From Patella vulgata (lineage: Eukaryota; Mollusca; Gastropoda; Patellidae), in the NCBI RefSeq assembly GCF_932274485.2, contig NC_065882.2, forward strand, positions 59,929,431-59,993,430: a stretch of 64,000 nucleotides of DNA, read 5' to 3'. Made by a program: the position numbers and the translations under genes. How positions within the stretch are numbered: the first letter of the stretch is position 1; every line of letters starts with the position of its first letter. Under the pieces are notes generated by a model that saw only the letters and a program-made list of their open reading frames with translations, did no database searches and had not been told where the DNA came from. Shown here piece by piece: positions 34,896 through 46,886 of the stretch.

Positions 34896-36424
34896 TACTA
34901 TTCAAAAAAAGTAGGGGATATTTGATTTTGGGGGCATAATACTAAAATATGCAAATGACTACGAAAAAAGTCACTATAGAACCTAACAGAAGAAACATTT
35001 CCAGTTACATGTGACGCCCAAACGCACCAATAGCTACCGCATGGAATGCAGGTGATGCTTGGGATCATCATGGGGGTCCAACCCAAGATTTGCACGACTC
35101 TGACTTTGAATGTTACAGTCATTGTGGCATTGAATTCCAGGGTGGAAACATCAGTTTAATTGTTTTAGTGACCAGAAAACAAATTTTGATATGCGTCGGC
35201 TTACCCAAAATGAAAGGTTACGTGCCCTTGGCATGCTACAGATCGGCACAACACAGGCGGTTGTGGCGCGGACGATGAATGTTTCTCAGTCTGTCATAAG
35301 CAGGCTATGGTCCAGATACCGTGATACCCAATCTGTACAGGACAGACCACGCTCAGGTCGACCAAGGGCGACAACTCAAGCCCAGGATCGATTTATCCGT
35401 ACCTTGGCCTTGAGAAATCGTGTCATCACAGCAAATCAGATCAGCGCTCGTCTTCAAACAGACACTGGTGTGAGAGTGAGTGGCCAGACGATTCGGAATC
35501 GACTGCATAGGGGTCACCTTCGCGCCCGACGTCCTCGCGTGATCCCTTGTTTGAGAGATCATCACATTCAGGCAAGACGTCGTTGGTGTAGGGATCGTCA
35601 ACACTGGGATAATCGACGCTGGAGCAATGTGATGTTTTCAGATGAGTCAAGGTTCACTGTTGATTTTTTGGACATCGGTAGGAGGTGTGGCGTTTTCGAA
35701 ACGAGCGCTTCCAAGACGTTAACGTCATCAGACATATCGATTTGGGGGTGGTTCTGTTATGGTGTGGGGAGGCATCACTGTTGCTGGAAGAACGGCTTTA
35801 CATGTTGTTGCAGGGCGTGTTACAGGCCAGTACTACCGGGACAACATCTTGGCAGTCCATGTTGTGCCGTTCGCACGACGTCATGGCCGCCGTTTCATCT
35901 TCCAGGATGACAACGCAAGATGTCACAGGGCCAGGATCGTTACAGGTTACCTCCAACAACAGAACATCACCACATTACCTTGGCCAGCACTGAGTCCCGA
36001 CCTCTCCCCCATCGAGCATGTCTGGGACATGCTTGGACAGAGGTCACGTCAACGTCAACAACGTCCTGCCAATGTCCAAGAACTTGCTGCTGCGTTGCAA
36101 CAGGAATGGGACAATCTGGACCAAAATGACCTTAGACGTCTCATTAGGAGTATGCCACGTCGGATCAATGCTTGTTTGGCAAACAGAGGAGGATTTACCC
36201 GTTACTGACTTGGTTGTGATGCTGTGGTAACTTTGCTGTTTGACCCCGGGTATCATTTTACCCTTATAATGGTCAGTCTGTGCCTTACTTAGTCTAACGA
36301 TCATTTGGAATAAATCGATGAATGTGAACTTCATTTCATTTTGTCATTTGTTTCTTCGTCAGTTTCATTAGGTGACTTTAATAACACTTAAAAATCAAAT
36401 ATCCCCTACTTTTTTTGAATAGTA
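34896..36424 (+). mobile_element. Tc1/mariner-type DNA transposon, copy B (same family as copy A)
   Basis: 1529 bp, flanked by TA (34894-34895 and 36425-36426), with the same ~34-bp inverted ends. It matches copy A almost base for base but lies in the opposite orientation. It is exactly 2 bp shorter, accounted for by two 1-bp deletions in the transposase frame. Because of this copy A could in principle supply transposase for it. Confidence 0.95.
35191..36208 (+). pseudogene. Tc1-type transposase, frameshifted copy
   Basis: The reading frame starts at 35191 and follows copy A to about residue 160 (through FSDES and TVDFLD). It then loses one base at about 35690 and a second at about 35735, and the copy A frame resumes from about 35740 to the TAA at 36206. 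The two lesions lie within ~60 bp, removing the stretch between the first and second catalytic Asp. Elsewhere only a few substitutions are seen (for example Met to Thr in VVARTMNVSQ, Pro to Ser in SPDLSPIEH). The protein is almost certainly inactive. Confidence 0.93.
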
Positions 36425-36990
36425 TATTATCCGGTTTTGAGTGTAGTACATTACGGTAGGACAGAGATGGTCATCTAAATAATCCATTGGTTCATTTGGT
36501 AGAATTCACAATATTTAAAAATCAACGATTTTGGGTTTATAATGACTTAAAGGAATGGTGTTGTCGATTAAAGATTTTTTTCTGGTAAAACATTTATTAT
36601 CTTTTTATTGATCTATAAGTCAATGACAATTCAAATAAATGGATAAATATAAGACACTGAAACAAACACTTTGCACCAAAATTTTTATCTTCGAAGTATT
36701 GGTTAGATTTATCATAAAATTAATCTGACAGCCCCTTCACTATTATTACAATGACATTTAATTATTTCAATTTTCCCCTTAGAGCAGATAAAATGTTTAG
36801 TAGAAAGGCTATTTTCAAAATGAGTAGATTTTGTGCGATTTTAAGATATAATATAATGGTGACGGTACACTTTGGTTTGCACAACTATTTAGAAATGAGA
36901 TCGGAGATGCTAGTGGCTTTATTCGCAGTATACATTAGGCGGCACCACAATTAAGTAATTATACTCAATTGTAGAAATTAAATATGGCGT
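36425..36990. other. Intergenic, no gene seen
   Basis: AT-rich. The 67-codon frame at 36751-36954 has no recognisable motif. Confidence 0.35.
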
Positions 36991-36999
36991 GGACTAAAG

Positions 37000-37730
37000 A
37001 TAGAAAATCAATTGAAGCTGTTACCAGTCGCTGAATTCTCTATTTGGAATGAACGAATAGGCAGATTTGCAAGAAATAATGGACGATTTATATCAAATTC
37101 ACATTTGCAACGAACAAATTGAAATTGGATTTATGGCTTAGACGTTCTAGTGAAACAATTGTGATAGAGTTTAGAAGACCTCCAGCTTCTTAGATTAGGT
37201 GAGCTAAAAGGAAATTTATTGAAACGGCATTACCCCATCGAGGTAATAAAAGTTGGGACTTTGGCAATTGATAAGAGCCACCTAATCTGAAACGCCTTCT
37301 AACCAATGCAAAATTCAACTGATCTATTGCAAGGACTGTTTTTTATGTATCCATATGCTCGGATCTTCGATATAAATGTGACCAAATAACGCCAAACAAT
37401 AAATAAACTCTACTTTTAGCGTCAACGATAATATTAATTGAGACACAAAAAACTCATATATGTATTGTGACTTGTAATGGGTGTCGCCATTTTTATATCG
37501 GAGAAACGGGCACAAATATGCGGGAAGGAGTTCGCAACCATCGACGGGATTGTAACATTGAAAACGGGCCCTTATTTCTAAACAGACACATCTTTAGATG
37601 TGCACAACACCTATAAATAAAATTTCAAATTGTCCCCTTTTATAAAATGAAAGTCGATGACATAGCAAAGAGAACAATACTGGAAAACCGTTTTATTACA
37701 CAATACGTTCCTCGACCTAATAGTCAATAA
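37000..37730 (+). mobile_element. Penelope-like element relic with GIY-YIG endonuclease
   Basis: A conceptual read near 37470-37610 gives CNGCRHFYIGETGTNMREGV followed by a His-rich RNHRRDC. This matches the CxxC plus YIGxTG plus H pattern of the GIY-YIG endonuclease that Penelope-like retroelements carry after the reverse transcriptase. Upstream, about 37205-37270, LLKRHYPIEVIKVGTLAI resembles the end of their RT domain. Downstream, ILENRFITQYVPRPN is a typical C-terminus. The element is 5'-truncated and broken, with several breaks, and is old. Confidence 0.7.
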
Positions 37731-38675
37731 GTAAACATGGTTCTTTAATTATTTTAATCTATCCCGAGATTATCTACCACTGATTGTTCCTAAAATATAC
37801 CCATTACAACAGATTAACACACGTGTGTACATGTTCTCTTGTTAGTTCCCTATAATATAGATAATTAAAACCACGGTGTTACAATGTAAAATGTATAAAT
37901 TGTTGTATTTTGTCCATCTCTATATGGCATTATTTTTAAAAGCTTCAAGATGAGCGAAAAGTACTTTAACTATGTATATAGCAAAACGATGTACTTTGAA
38001 CTACTCTCAGAGAAATATATAAAAATTACATTCAATAAACACATGTTTTTGACTTACGTTTTCAGGTCCTTTGAGCCTCTTCGGGCAATATAATAATATA
38101 AAACAATGACGTTACGCCATAGCATAGTAAATCAGGGACATATCAAATTAATTAAGTACAATTTTAGATAATGAAATATAACATCTAACATTATTAATAA
38201 TAATTATCCAAATTTTCGATATAAGGAGGGAATATATTTTTTTAATACGATTCATTTCTTTATATTTTAATAAATTACTATCTTTAGCATTTACCTTGTT
38301 AAGAGGGAAAACTTTGAATTCTCCTCGTCCACATTTATCCAAATGGAACTGGGATTTTCCTGTTTTACGGGTGCCTAATATTTGAACGATGGAGATTTAT
38401 TCAAATATTCATTTGGTCATCAATATATTTTTCAAAACACCCATGTTATATTATTAGATATCCCACATAATTGGATTTGCAAGTCATATTTGATTTCACA
38501 TAAAATGTATCTGCAGTTATCTGAATTGAATCGCCCTTAACTAAATATGAGCATAAAAATGGCCCGTGAGTTCCTACACTTCGATACTGAAGGTCTTGAA
38601 ATGTCCGAATCGAATGTGGATTTCGTCAGAATCCTGCGTAAATTCGAAACTTTATTAATTTACTATGTTTCAGTA
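37731..38675. other. Intergenic, no gene seen
   Basis: Very AT-rich. No recognisable frame or element. Confidence 0.4.
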
Positions 38676-38738
38676 TGTATTTCATTAGCCCAGTTCGGAG
38701 CAAAACAGTAGGACGTTAAACCCCATTTCATTTCATTT
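38676..38738 (+). repeat. Solo 3' tail of SINE family B
   Basis: TTCATTAGCCCAGTTCGGAG, GCAAAACAGTAGGACGTTAA and CCCCATTTCATTTCATTTT. Confidence 0.85.
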
Positions 38739-38984
38739 TCGAACTTTTGATTAGTTCACCCTGATTTGATAGAAACTTGTAGTGACAAGTATTAATGTTT
38801 TCATTTGGGACATGTGGCGGCAATTTACACAAAATGTCAACGTCATCTCGCAATTTTTTGGGACACAGTTACTCTAATACCTGTGTATTCTACTTATTTC
38901 TAAATTCTTCCAGTTGATATTCATTTGAAATGTGAATGTTTCTATCATCTGCTAAAGATCTTAATATGTAAATCCTTCCATCAT

Positions 38985-39624
38985 AAGTTCAACATTACTT
39001 GATTTCTTTTCTTTTGAACAAATCTCTGACTCTTTTTTTTTGAAAAGAATGGCCCTCTTTCTGGTTAGCGCTTCATTTACAAACACTCTTGTATTATGGG
39101 CTTCATTGTAGGATTTCAAATTTTTCTTGCTTGCATACACAGCAGCTCTGTCCCTGTAGCTAACAAATTTGATGATGATGAGACCTTTGGGAAAGCTCTT
39201 CGGCCCTACTCTAAGTCCAATATTGGTTTAAGAAAGCTTCCCACCTTTCGGTATATGCTGATGTATTAGATTTTAGGCTAATACACCAATATTCTCCACC
39301 TTGGTTTCTTTGATTCCCTCTATTTTAGACAAATGCGTCTCGAATACTGCTGCATCTCATCAATATCATTTTCGAGTTTTGATATTTTATCGTAGAGTGG
39401 TCGTATTTGTTTAGATACGACTTCTTTAAAATTCTTTGATAGTTCACACGCAAAGCGCCACGTTTAAGGACTTCACGACAAAATGATCGAATTGATTCCT
39501 CTCCCGTGCATATTGTGTCCAGAAAATCATTTATGCTCGTTGATGATGAACTACTAGTATCTGGCTTATATCGTTTGTTACGATTCTGTGTAAACATTTT
39601 GATATGTTGTTGAACGAAATCCAT
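38985..39624 (-). pseudogene. LINE ORF1 relic on minus strand
   Basis: Reading the minus strand from 39624: an N-terminal frame of 99 codons beginning MDFVQQHIKMF with a Ser-rich patch. Then, after frame changes, LENDIDEMQQYSRRICL and EGIKETKVENIGVLA, the YSRR(N)CL phrase after the coiled coil. Finally FPKGLIIIKFVSYRDRAAVY and VFVNEALTRKRAILFKK, the RRM-to-C-terminal phrase (IVKFxSxxDR ... VxVNExLT) of LINE ORF1 RNA-binding proteins. At least two frame breaks and an internal stop; no pol follows on the minus strand. Confidence 0.8.
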
Positions 39625-39649
39625 GTGTAGGAATAGTGTTCATGTATTT

Positions 39650-40985
39650 GACAGTGTTTTATTCCGTTATGGTGTTATTTAAGATATTTCATTAACGTTA
39701 TTACGGGTGTATTATACTTTGGTATAATATATCGTCCTTATTTAATATTAGAAATCCCTGTATAATCTAAAAGTTAGAGAAAATTCACAAAGTTCACTCA
39801 GATTTTTTTATTGACAAATTAAGGCGTCCATGTTGGTTGTTACCTTGACCTTACCTTATCTTTTTCATTGACAATCATACTCCCAACATTAGGATGATAC
39901 TTAAAAATAATTAAATCGTTGGATTACATAAGAATACATCTCGGCGACAAGGTGGTAAGGTCTCCTTGCTTGTAATTAATTTTGGCAACATTTCTAGATC
40001 CATATTCCTTTGCATCTTGTAACGATGTCTCTACCGATTCATCTGGTCTGGTGGCTTTTTTCTTCTATTGACTGCCTCATTTCCTTCACTTCTCTAGGTA
40101 AATCCTACGAATCCTACATGAACGAAACAGATAGCCATTTCTTACATCAATATCTTCTTCGTCACAAAAACTAATAAAACATTCAATTCAATTTACAGGA
40201 CATACTTCTACATCAACAGATTTCATTACAACAAATGTTCAGGATTCCTCCTTGATCATTTTCCCTTATGTCATTCGACTAAGCAAACCCTTATCCTTTC
40301 TCTTCACCTGATCCGTCCGCAATCACCCTATATCCCGAGAAACGCACAGAAACTTAAAATATGCCTTATATCGTCTAGAAAGATACGTTGCATGCTTAGA
40401 AATTTTTGTTCGAAAATTTGTATACAATATTTTTCAAAAAGAAAGGTTTAGTTTGACGTGGAATAACCATAACCCTGGACTGCTCATATTCAGTTGGCTA
40501 TGTTGGCGCATATTGCTAGCTTTTCATTCAAACCTTTTACATGATCCCCTACCCCAGTCTCTGAAAATCGCCCAAATCTGCCCGATTAAACTATCCAACG
40601 AAGACGCAATCGGTTCAAATCTACAATTACAAGACTGAATGCCACTGCACCCTCTTAACCAAACACATGCACTTTATTTTCACCGCAGCAATCCTTTAAT
40701 ACTAAAAATTATCTACGGTTATTTTTTATGCAGTCACCCAACGACTTCGCAGGTATCAGGCAACTACATAATTCATCATACTCTCTTTCCAACATACCAT
40801 TTTCGTTTCCTGTTTTGATTTCCAATGTTTCCAAATCGTTAATCCTTTTCCTAACATATTACAAAAAGGTGGGTTACATTTAGAACGAGAAGGTAATTGA
40901 ACCCTGTGTAATAATTTTGGTCGTAGGTCAAGTTAGTGAATATGTAAGGGGATTTTAAGTATATATTGGGGAATAAAGAGTTTAT
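39650..40985. other. Intergenic, no gene seen
   Basis: A stretch at 40080-40640 is less AT-rich, with a 61-codon frame at 40453-40638, no recognisable product. It may be the 5' region of the minus-strand LINE. Confidence 0.3.
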
Positions 40986-40992
40986 TTGTATA

Positions 40993-41060
40993 CAGTAGAA
41001 TCTGTATGAGCAGCCACTCCTATTCAGCGACATCTCCTTGTAAGCGGTCACGATAAATTC
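40993..41060 (+). mobile_element. Possible pogo/Tigger-type transposon end
   Basis: After TA, CAGTAGAATCTGTATGAGCA and GCGACATCTCCTTGTAAGCG resemble the CAGTAGAACCTCTATAAGCGG-type end (paraphrased, not exact) of pogo-group elements. The opposite end was not found. Confidence 0.35.
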
Positions 41061-41760
41061 CCCCCGTAGAAATTCTGTTGTTTCATCTCTTTATTCAACG
41101 GTCACTCCGTTTCTTCTCATTACTAGTGTAATGCAGATTGTTCTTTCAGATGAATGCATTATGGCCCCCAACATACATATTTGCAGGGTAAGGGTGGGAA
41201 AATCGGAGAGAAGGGACTGTATGCAAATTATTTTATAGAAGAACGGTTGTGCGAGCAGCTACGGTGTACCCGAAGTCGGCGATTTGACAAAACCATCGTT
41301 TACTAGACAGGTTAAATGGTAGTCTGCGGGGCAAAGGTCCATGGGTAAATCAGAGAGAAAAGAATACTACTCAAGCTAATCTTTACAAGAATAGTTTTGC
41401 AGTGTTTCAGGTAAATATTATTGTCTCAATATTCTATTGTTATTTATGTAAAGTTGGCTTTAATAAAAACAATTAATAAACTAGTAACCTTTGAATAACT
41501 GTCATATTACACGCACATTATTATTAATGATTTTATTGTACCAGAAACATATATTTCGTATAAAGAATATTAACTATGTAATAGCATGCCTCTAAATCAC
41601 TTAGATATGCTAATAAGCTGGCACCGGTTGTCACAAATATTAAAAGATTATATCTGATACCGATTGTATGTGTGGGATTACATGATATACTCGTAACAAT
41701 AATCATAAAGGTTGTGACAAGTGTTTGGTCATAAAGTTCGCGACAAGTGTGAAATAATCT
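41061..41760. other. Intergenic, no gene seen
   Basis: May include the decayed body of the pogo-like element (locally GC-richer to about 41350). Otherwise nothing. Confidence 0.3.
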
Positions 41761-42156
41761 ATGAAATATAGGGCGGGATAGTGTCTGTTTTTGTTGTTAT
41801 CTAATGACACCCAGACTAACGTCATCGTGTAGTATCAATATATTGCTCATTGTCTCGCTTTCAACAAGATACCTTCCCGCGTGTGATTTGATGATATATT
41901 TGGACTAAAAACATATTCAAACTAATTAATCTATCAAAAATTTGCTTGAAATCCATCTATGAAATATAGGGCGGGATAGTGTCTGTTTTTGTTGTTATCT
42001 AATGACACCCAGACTAACGTCATCGTGTAGTATCAATATATTGCTTATTGTCTCGCTTTCAACAAGATACCTTCCCGCGTGTGATTTGATGATATATTTG
42101 GACTAAAAACATGTTCAAACTAATTAATCTATCAAAAATTTGCTTGAAATCCATCT
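41761..42156. repeat. Recent tandem duplication, 198-bp unit x2
   Basis: 41761-41958 and 41959-42156 both start ATGAAATATAGGGCGGGATA and end TTGCTTGAAATCCATCT. I see only two differences (GCTCATTG/GCTTATTG and ACATATTC/ACATGTTC). Confidence 0.97.
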
Positions 42157-42554
42157 CAAAACTTAGTATTCGCGAGGTGATGTTCCAGGCTATAAAAAAT
42201 CTATTTTTGGAAGCCATGTTTGTCTCCTAACTTGATTAGGGAGGGCCCTATTTTTCCGTATGTATTCATCATTACTTACTGCCCATTTACCATACATATT
42301 GAGGTCTAAGTAAATTCTTGAATTGTTTTCTGCCAACTTCTTTTTCCGCCATTTAGTCTGTTATATGTTTACACCCCTCAATCTTTCCAAGATCGCCTAA
42401 CCGTTCGATCAAGAAATAACAACCGCTCCCTAAGTCAAGCTGGCAGACAACAAGACGAGGGTTGCCAGTTAGTGATACCAAATCTGTTTCACCGAGGATT
42501 ACGAAAGTCTTCTAATATCTTTGTAACAGATGACTGTCTTCAATACTTGACGTC
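42157..42554 (+). other. Unrecognised 84-codon open stretch
   Basis: From 42319 to the TAA at 42568 one plus frame is open without an ATG, reading for example QDRLTVRSRNNNRSLSQAG then NLFHRGLRKSSNIFVTDDC. It looks protein-like and is preceded by possible acceptor CCATTTAG at 42349-42356. It could be a lone exon or a retroelement scrap; no family recognised. Confidence 0.25.
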
Positions 42555-42930
42555 ACAAAGATGCATTATTTAAGATTTGGATGACGAGCTGGTTGTTATT
42601 GCTATAATAGTGCTAAAGTAGATAATGCAAAGTAAATGTATTGAAAATTTCATTCAAATTACTTTTGAAGTTTGGCGTAGGTTGTTAATTACCGTAACAA
42701 CGGTACTTGTTATTCGAAACTTAGCCTCGATTCGCCATTTAAAAATAAATCATGGTGACCGTGTTTAAATCTCCGCCACCCGACGGCCTTGAGAGTTGAT
42801 TGATTTGGGGTTGTCATGTGAATAAATGTGCAAATAATGATATATAACATTTGAAGCCAAAATATAAACCTGCAATAGGCAGATTAGCCCTTAAATATTC
42901 CATCTTTAACTTTACATAATGCATCTTTAA
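42555..42930 (-). mobile_element. TTAA-flanked element, family 2, reverse copy
   Basis: The right edge CATAATGCATCTTTAA (to 42930) and left edge AAAGATGCATTATTTAAG are the inverted ends. The interior holds the reverse complement of CCTATTGCAGGTTTATATTT and CAAATGTTATATATCATTAT. Confidence 0.7.
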
Positions 42931-43370
42931 ACCACATATAATAGAACTATTATGTACATTCATATCCCTTCACTGCCTGTTCTACCCACGGGATTCGACT
43001 TTACTCGAATAAAATGAAATTGTGTTTACGCAAAAAATAAAATAAAAATATACACGTGTTTACGCTTATACGGCCAATATAAATAGGATTGGTCGGTAAG
43101 ATTTTTTTTTATTATATTTTTGTTGGCGTTGTTTGTATTACCATGGAATGTATATATTTATTTTCTAGCATTTCTATCATAACTACTGAGTAACGCTCTT
43201 CAAAATAATACCGAAATTTCAGTGTCTTGAGAAAATCACGCAAAAACCGAGCAATAGGTCGGATAACCGTGAACACAGGTAATTTAATCTATACCAGACA
43301 CAGCGACGTCGATTCAAGATTTTTTACAATATTTATTTGTGTTTCGTCAACATTGTAAATTTGTCGTTTT
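42931..43370. other. Intergenic, no gene seen
   Basis: AT-rich sequence between two repeats; no coding frame recognised. Confidence 0.35.
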
Positions 43371-43590
43371 TATACACCCACATTTTCATTCGGACATATA
43401 TTGTTGTCGCCCGTCTGCATTTTGTTTGTGGACAAGTTTTTGATATATGTTTATATCCCAAAGACCTTGTCTTCTTTTGATATTGTCGCATTATGGCTCC
43501 TGATTATACGAAAGTCTCATTTTTAGCTTGTTCTGTCCATCTCTTGCAAAATGTGGGCGTGTTTTACATGGCAACCGCTTGTTTATTTTA
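43371..43590 (-). repeat. Short complete copy of the ~333-bp repeat family
   Basis: TATACACCCACATTTTC (43371-43387) and the inverted AAAATGTGGGCGT (43548-43560) bound one shortened, diverged unit containing TATATCCCAAAGACCTTG and ATTATGGCTCCTGATTATAC. GCATGGCAACCGCTTG-like sequence follows, as at 4950. Confidence 0.75.
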
Positions 43591-44107
43591 TTGAAGTTGG
43601 CAATTCTTCAACGGAGAACAATGCTAAGAATTTCTTGAAAAGAAAACATGAGAACATTATGATTTATGTACCTAAACACGTACTTTTTAACATGAAAATA
43701 AGGTGGGTAAGCTGGTCCTAGGAGTATAAATGAAGGGAGTAGAAGGTCTGATTAGAAGTTGGATATCCTTAACGTAACAAAGGATACCACCCCACTTAAC
43801 CGGTGAATTTATTGCCACCGCGAAATTGAGTTGTGCACAAGGTAACTGAAATAAAGATTTGCCATGATTATTAATGTTTTGACTACATTTTATACTCTAC
43901 ATGAAATTCAACTGCTTACGGTAACATTTTGCACTAGAGCTTTTAGGTTTTGCTTTATCCAGACGGCCGAGATACACTTTTATGATGAATTACATAAATC
44001 TCCAATCTAGAACAAGTTGGAAGCATACTAGAACACCACAATAGTTCACCCCTGAATTTGAACATGGCACTTGTACATTATAACCGGTGATGATTTGTAA
44101 TCATTTA
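43591..44107. other. Intergenic, no gene seen
   Basis: No coding frame or element recognised. Confidence 0.35.
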
Positions 44108-44278
44108 TTACAGAATATAATATATACTACAGAATATAATATATACTACAGAATATAATATATACTACAGAATATAATATATACTACAGAATATAATATA
44201 TACTACAGAATATAATATATACTAATATAATATATACTACAGAATATAATATATACTATACAGAATATAATATATAAT
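44108..44278. repeat. 19-bp minisatellite, about nine units
   Basis: TACTACAGAATATAATATA is repeated head to tail with a few partial units near 44221 and 44250. There are no spacers, so it is not a CRISPR-like array. Confidence 0.97.
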
Positions 44279-45533
44279 ACAAAACTGTTTTTATACTCGC
44301 TACCATTTATGTAATAAACGTTAAATTTGTGTAACATTTATTACAAAATAACTTTGTAAACAAACATTCGGTTTTGTAAAATCTAATTTCTAATACGATA
44401 TTCGCAATTCAAAGAACCTTTCCTGCATTAAACGTTTTTAAATTAAACTAAAATCAAAAATGTTTGCGTCCATAGCCTTAGTATCCCAAACGTGTTGACT
44501 AATAACGGGTAATGTGATTGGTGCATTTATAAAACTACAGACAACTTGTTGCAAATAAATTGGCAAAAATAGTCAAGGTATTATAAAGGTGCTGGAGGTA
44601 CGTTAAAGATGTTACTGAATAATTCTGAATTGAGCAACTTGAGACTTTTATCTAGACTCACAATCACCACGAATTAACATTTGTTTACCTTATAATACTA
44701 TCTCTGATTACATGTAACTCTACTCAAAAATACCTCCTTACTTTTAGATAAAAATCAATTTAGGTCGTTGGGTTGAATATTTGAATATTTTATCACCCTT
44801 AAATAATTACGGAGAGCATATTTTAAATCTTCTTAAAGGTTTTATCATAATACAATTCTTTCAAAAATTCAACTGTACTAGTAAAATGTAAGCCAGTAGT
44901 CATTTTATCAAAATAATCTGTAAGTTCCAGAAGAATGGAATTGGGTTTGCGGTTTTGTTTACATAATAATAAACAAGTCGCCCGATTGAATATTATCATG
45001 GCCTAAAAGGGGATATTTATAACGATTTCGGCTTATAACGAGGTAAAATATCAACCAGTTTTTACCATTCGGCACATTTATGGCCGCCATAATCTGGACA
45101 TAAAGGTCATGGTACCCTAACCTAACATAAAGTGAAAGCTTTAAATCAAGGGACAGTAAATCCACAAAAAGAAAAACATTATTTCAGTATATTATGGATA
45201 ACCTAGCCTAAAACATAAACATCAAAGAAATCTCATATTGTACGCATATTCTTGAGAGTGGGCCTTTATGTCCATGGCGTCTTCTAGACTGTAATAATAT
45301 TCAATTGAGTGAATACGTATATTCTTGAAATTGGGCCTTTATGATGAAGATAGTTATTTTGATTGGCAACGATAATTCACTAGGCCTATATTTATATTTG
45401 TATCAGGCGCCATAACGTTTTTCATTAATAAAGAGATACGAGTAGAAATTGACACACAGTTGATATCCGCCAAACATTTCATACAGCGTACCTGCCTGTG
45501 TTTTGACAATTACATTAGCTCAGAGAAAACAGT
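44279..45533. other. Intergenic, no gene seen
   Basis: A small phrase CGCATATTCTTGAGAGTGGG followed by CCTTTATG recurs 90 bp later at about 45316. Otherwise featureless. Confidence 0.35.
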
Positions 45534-45666
45534 GGTCTGTTTCACGAAATTTTAACTAAGATAAAATCCAAATTTTAGTAATTTGATTGGATAATATTAG
45601 ATTGATTTTAGTGCTTAGCCAGTCAAAATTGAAGTATCTACTAAAATTTTATAGAGAAACAGGTCC
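45534..45666. mobile_element. Small inverted-repeat element (MITE-like), ~133 bp
   Basis: GGTCTGTTTCACGAAATTTTA at the left is inverted as TAAAATTTTATAGAGAAACAG plus GTCC at the right, and the arms stay partly complementary inward (GATTGGATAAT against GACTGGCTAAG). No coding capacity; no other copy in the window. Confidence 0.6.
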
Positions 45667-46430
45667 CAGAGCAACACTTTCTACTGAAAAGGGTCAATGT
45701 GATAATTCTCCATACACCAAAAGTCTTGTTTATCATTTACAGTAAGAGGCAAATTACTGAAATTGTCAGCAAAATTTGGAAGATTTTTGCGAGCTCTAAT
45801 GAAACCTATTTCAATATTCACAAAATCAAATACAGTATCATTCTATAAAATTTACTTCCATGAGATTTGATGTTTATTTTTGACAGAATAGGTTATAGTG
45901 ACATATTATAAAGTAACCATTATAAAGTTTTAATAGTTTCAAATTAAAATATTTCACAAAACTTATGATTGGTGTAATCTAGTGCATTTGTGTACAGTGT
46001 ATCTGATCTTTAAAATAAACGCATGACAACCAACCTTGGGTGGCCTTATAATTAGGAACAGAGTCTTATTACAAATACCATTATGCGATTTAACAGATTA
46101 CATTGTACTATCAACAACTGTAAAAAAAATTAGCAAAATACCTCCAGGCAATCTTTAATTCGTATCATTATTTACACGCAAAATCTCTGATGAAACTAAT
46201 TCATTGTGATCCAGTCCCACCCAATTTCGTATAATTTCTATACACAAACTCCTTTTCGCATTTCTGAGAGTCAATCATGGGTTGTAGCAAGGGGCATGTG
46301 TTTGGTAATCTTATCTACACGAGATTTGTAGGTAGCTTTATACGTAAGGTGTTATACACATGGGTTAAGGTTCTGAACTCTCTTAATGGAAAGAAATCTA
46401 AAGTAAACGTAAAGCCACTTTTAAAGTAGC
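45667..46430. other. Intergenic, no gene seen
   Basis: AT-rich; nothing recognised. Confidence 0.35.
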
Positions 46431-46886
46431 TGAGTCTCTAACTCAATATCATCCAAAATCTTCAACTTTGAAAACACGAATTATTTGTCAATTTAAATCA
46501 ACATTGATGCTGTGATGTTACCGGAAAACGATGGGCTTCTGATATCAAATATTTAAGACAAAATAAACATATTACCATTGGTACACGAATCGTGTACCAT
46601 AATGCGTTTCAGCCCCAGTTCTAGCAAGAGACTCGGGGAACGAGGCTAGACTCATTGCACCAAATCAAACGGCGTATGTAGACCGAAATAACCAGACGCT
46701 AGAAATTTGAATTCGATTGAGACTGCTGGCTTATTTCGTGGAACATAACTGATTTGAAATTAGAGTAAAAACGGAAACCATTGAATGTAAATCAGTTTAT
46801 ATACATTCATATTACAGTATTATATGCGTTGCGACCCACTTCTGTCAATTTCTAGGTCCCAAATGTTAGCGATTTAGCTCCTTTAA
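46431..46886 (-). mobile_element. TTAA-flanked element, family 1, copy 3
   Basis: 456 bp in reverse orientation, TTAA at both ends (46431-46434, 46883-46886). It keeps the internal words ATATTTAAGACAAAATAAAC and CCAGACGCTAGAAATTTGAA in reverse complement. Confidence 0.8.

Noticed and set aside
44108-44278. CRISPR-like regular repeats
   Set aside because: Head-to-tail 19-bp units without spacers in a eukaryotic intergenic region: a minisatellite.
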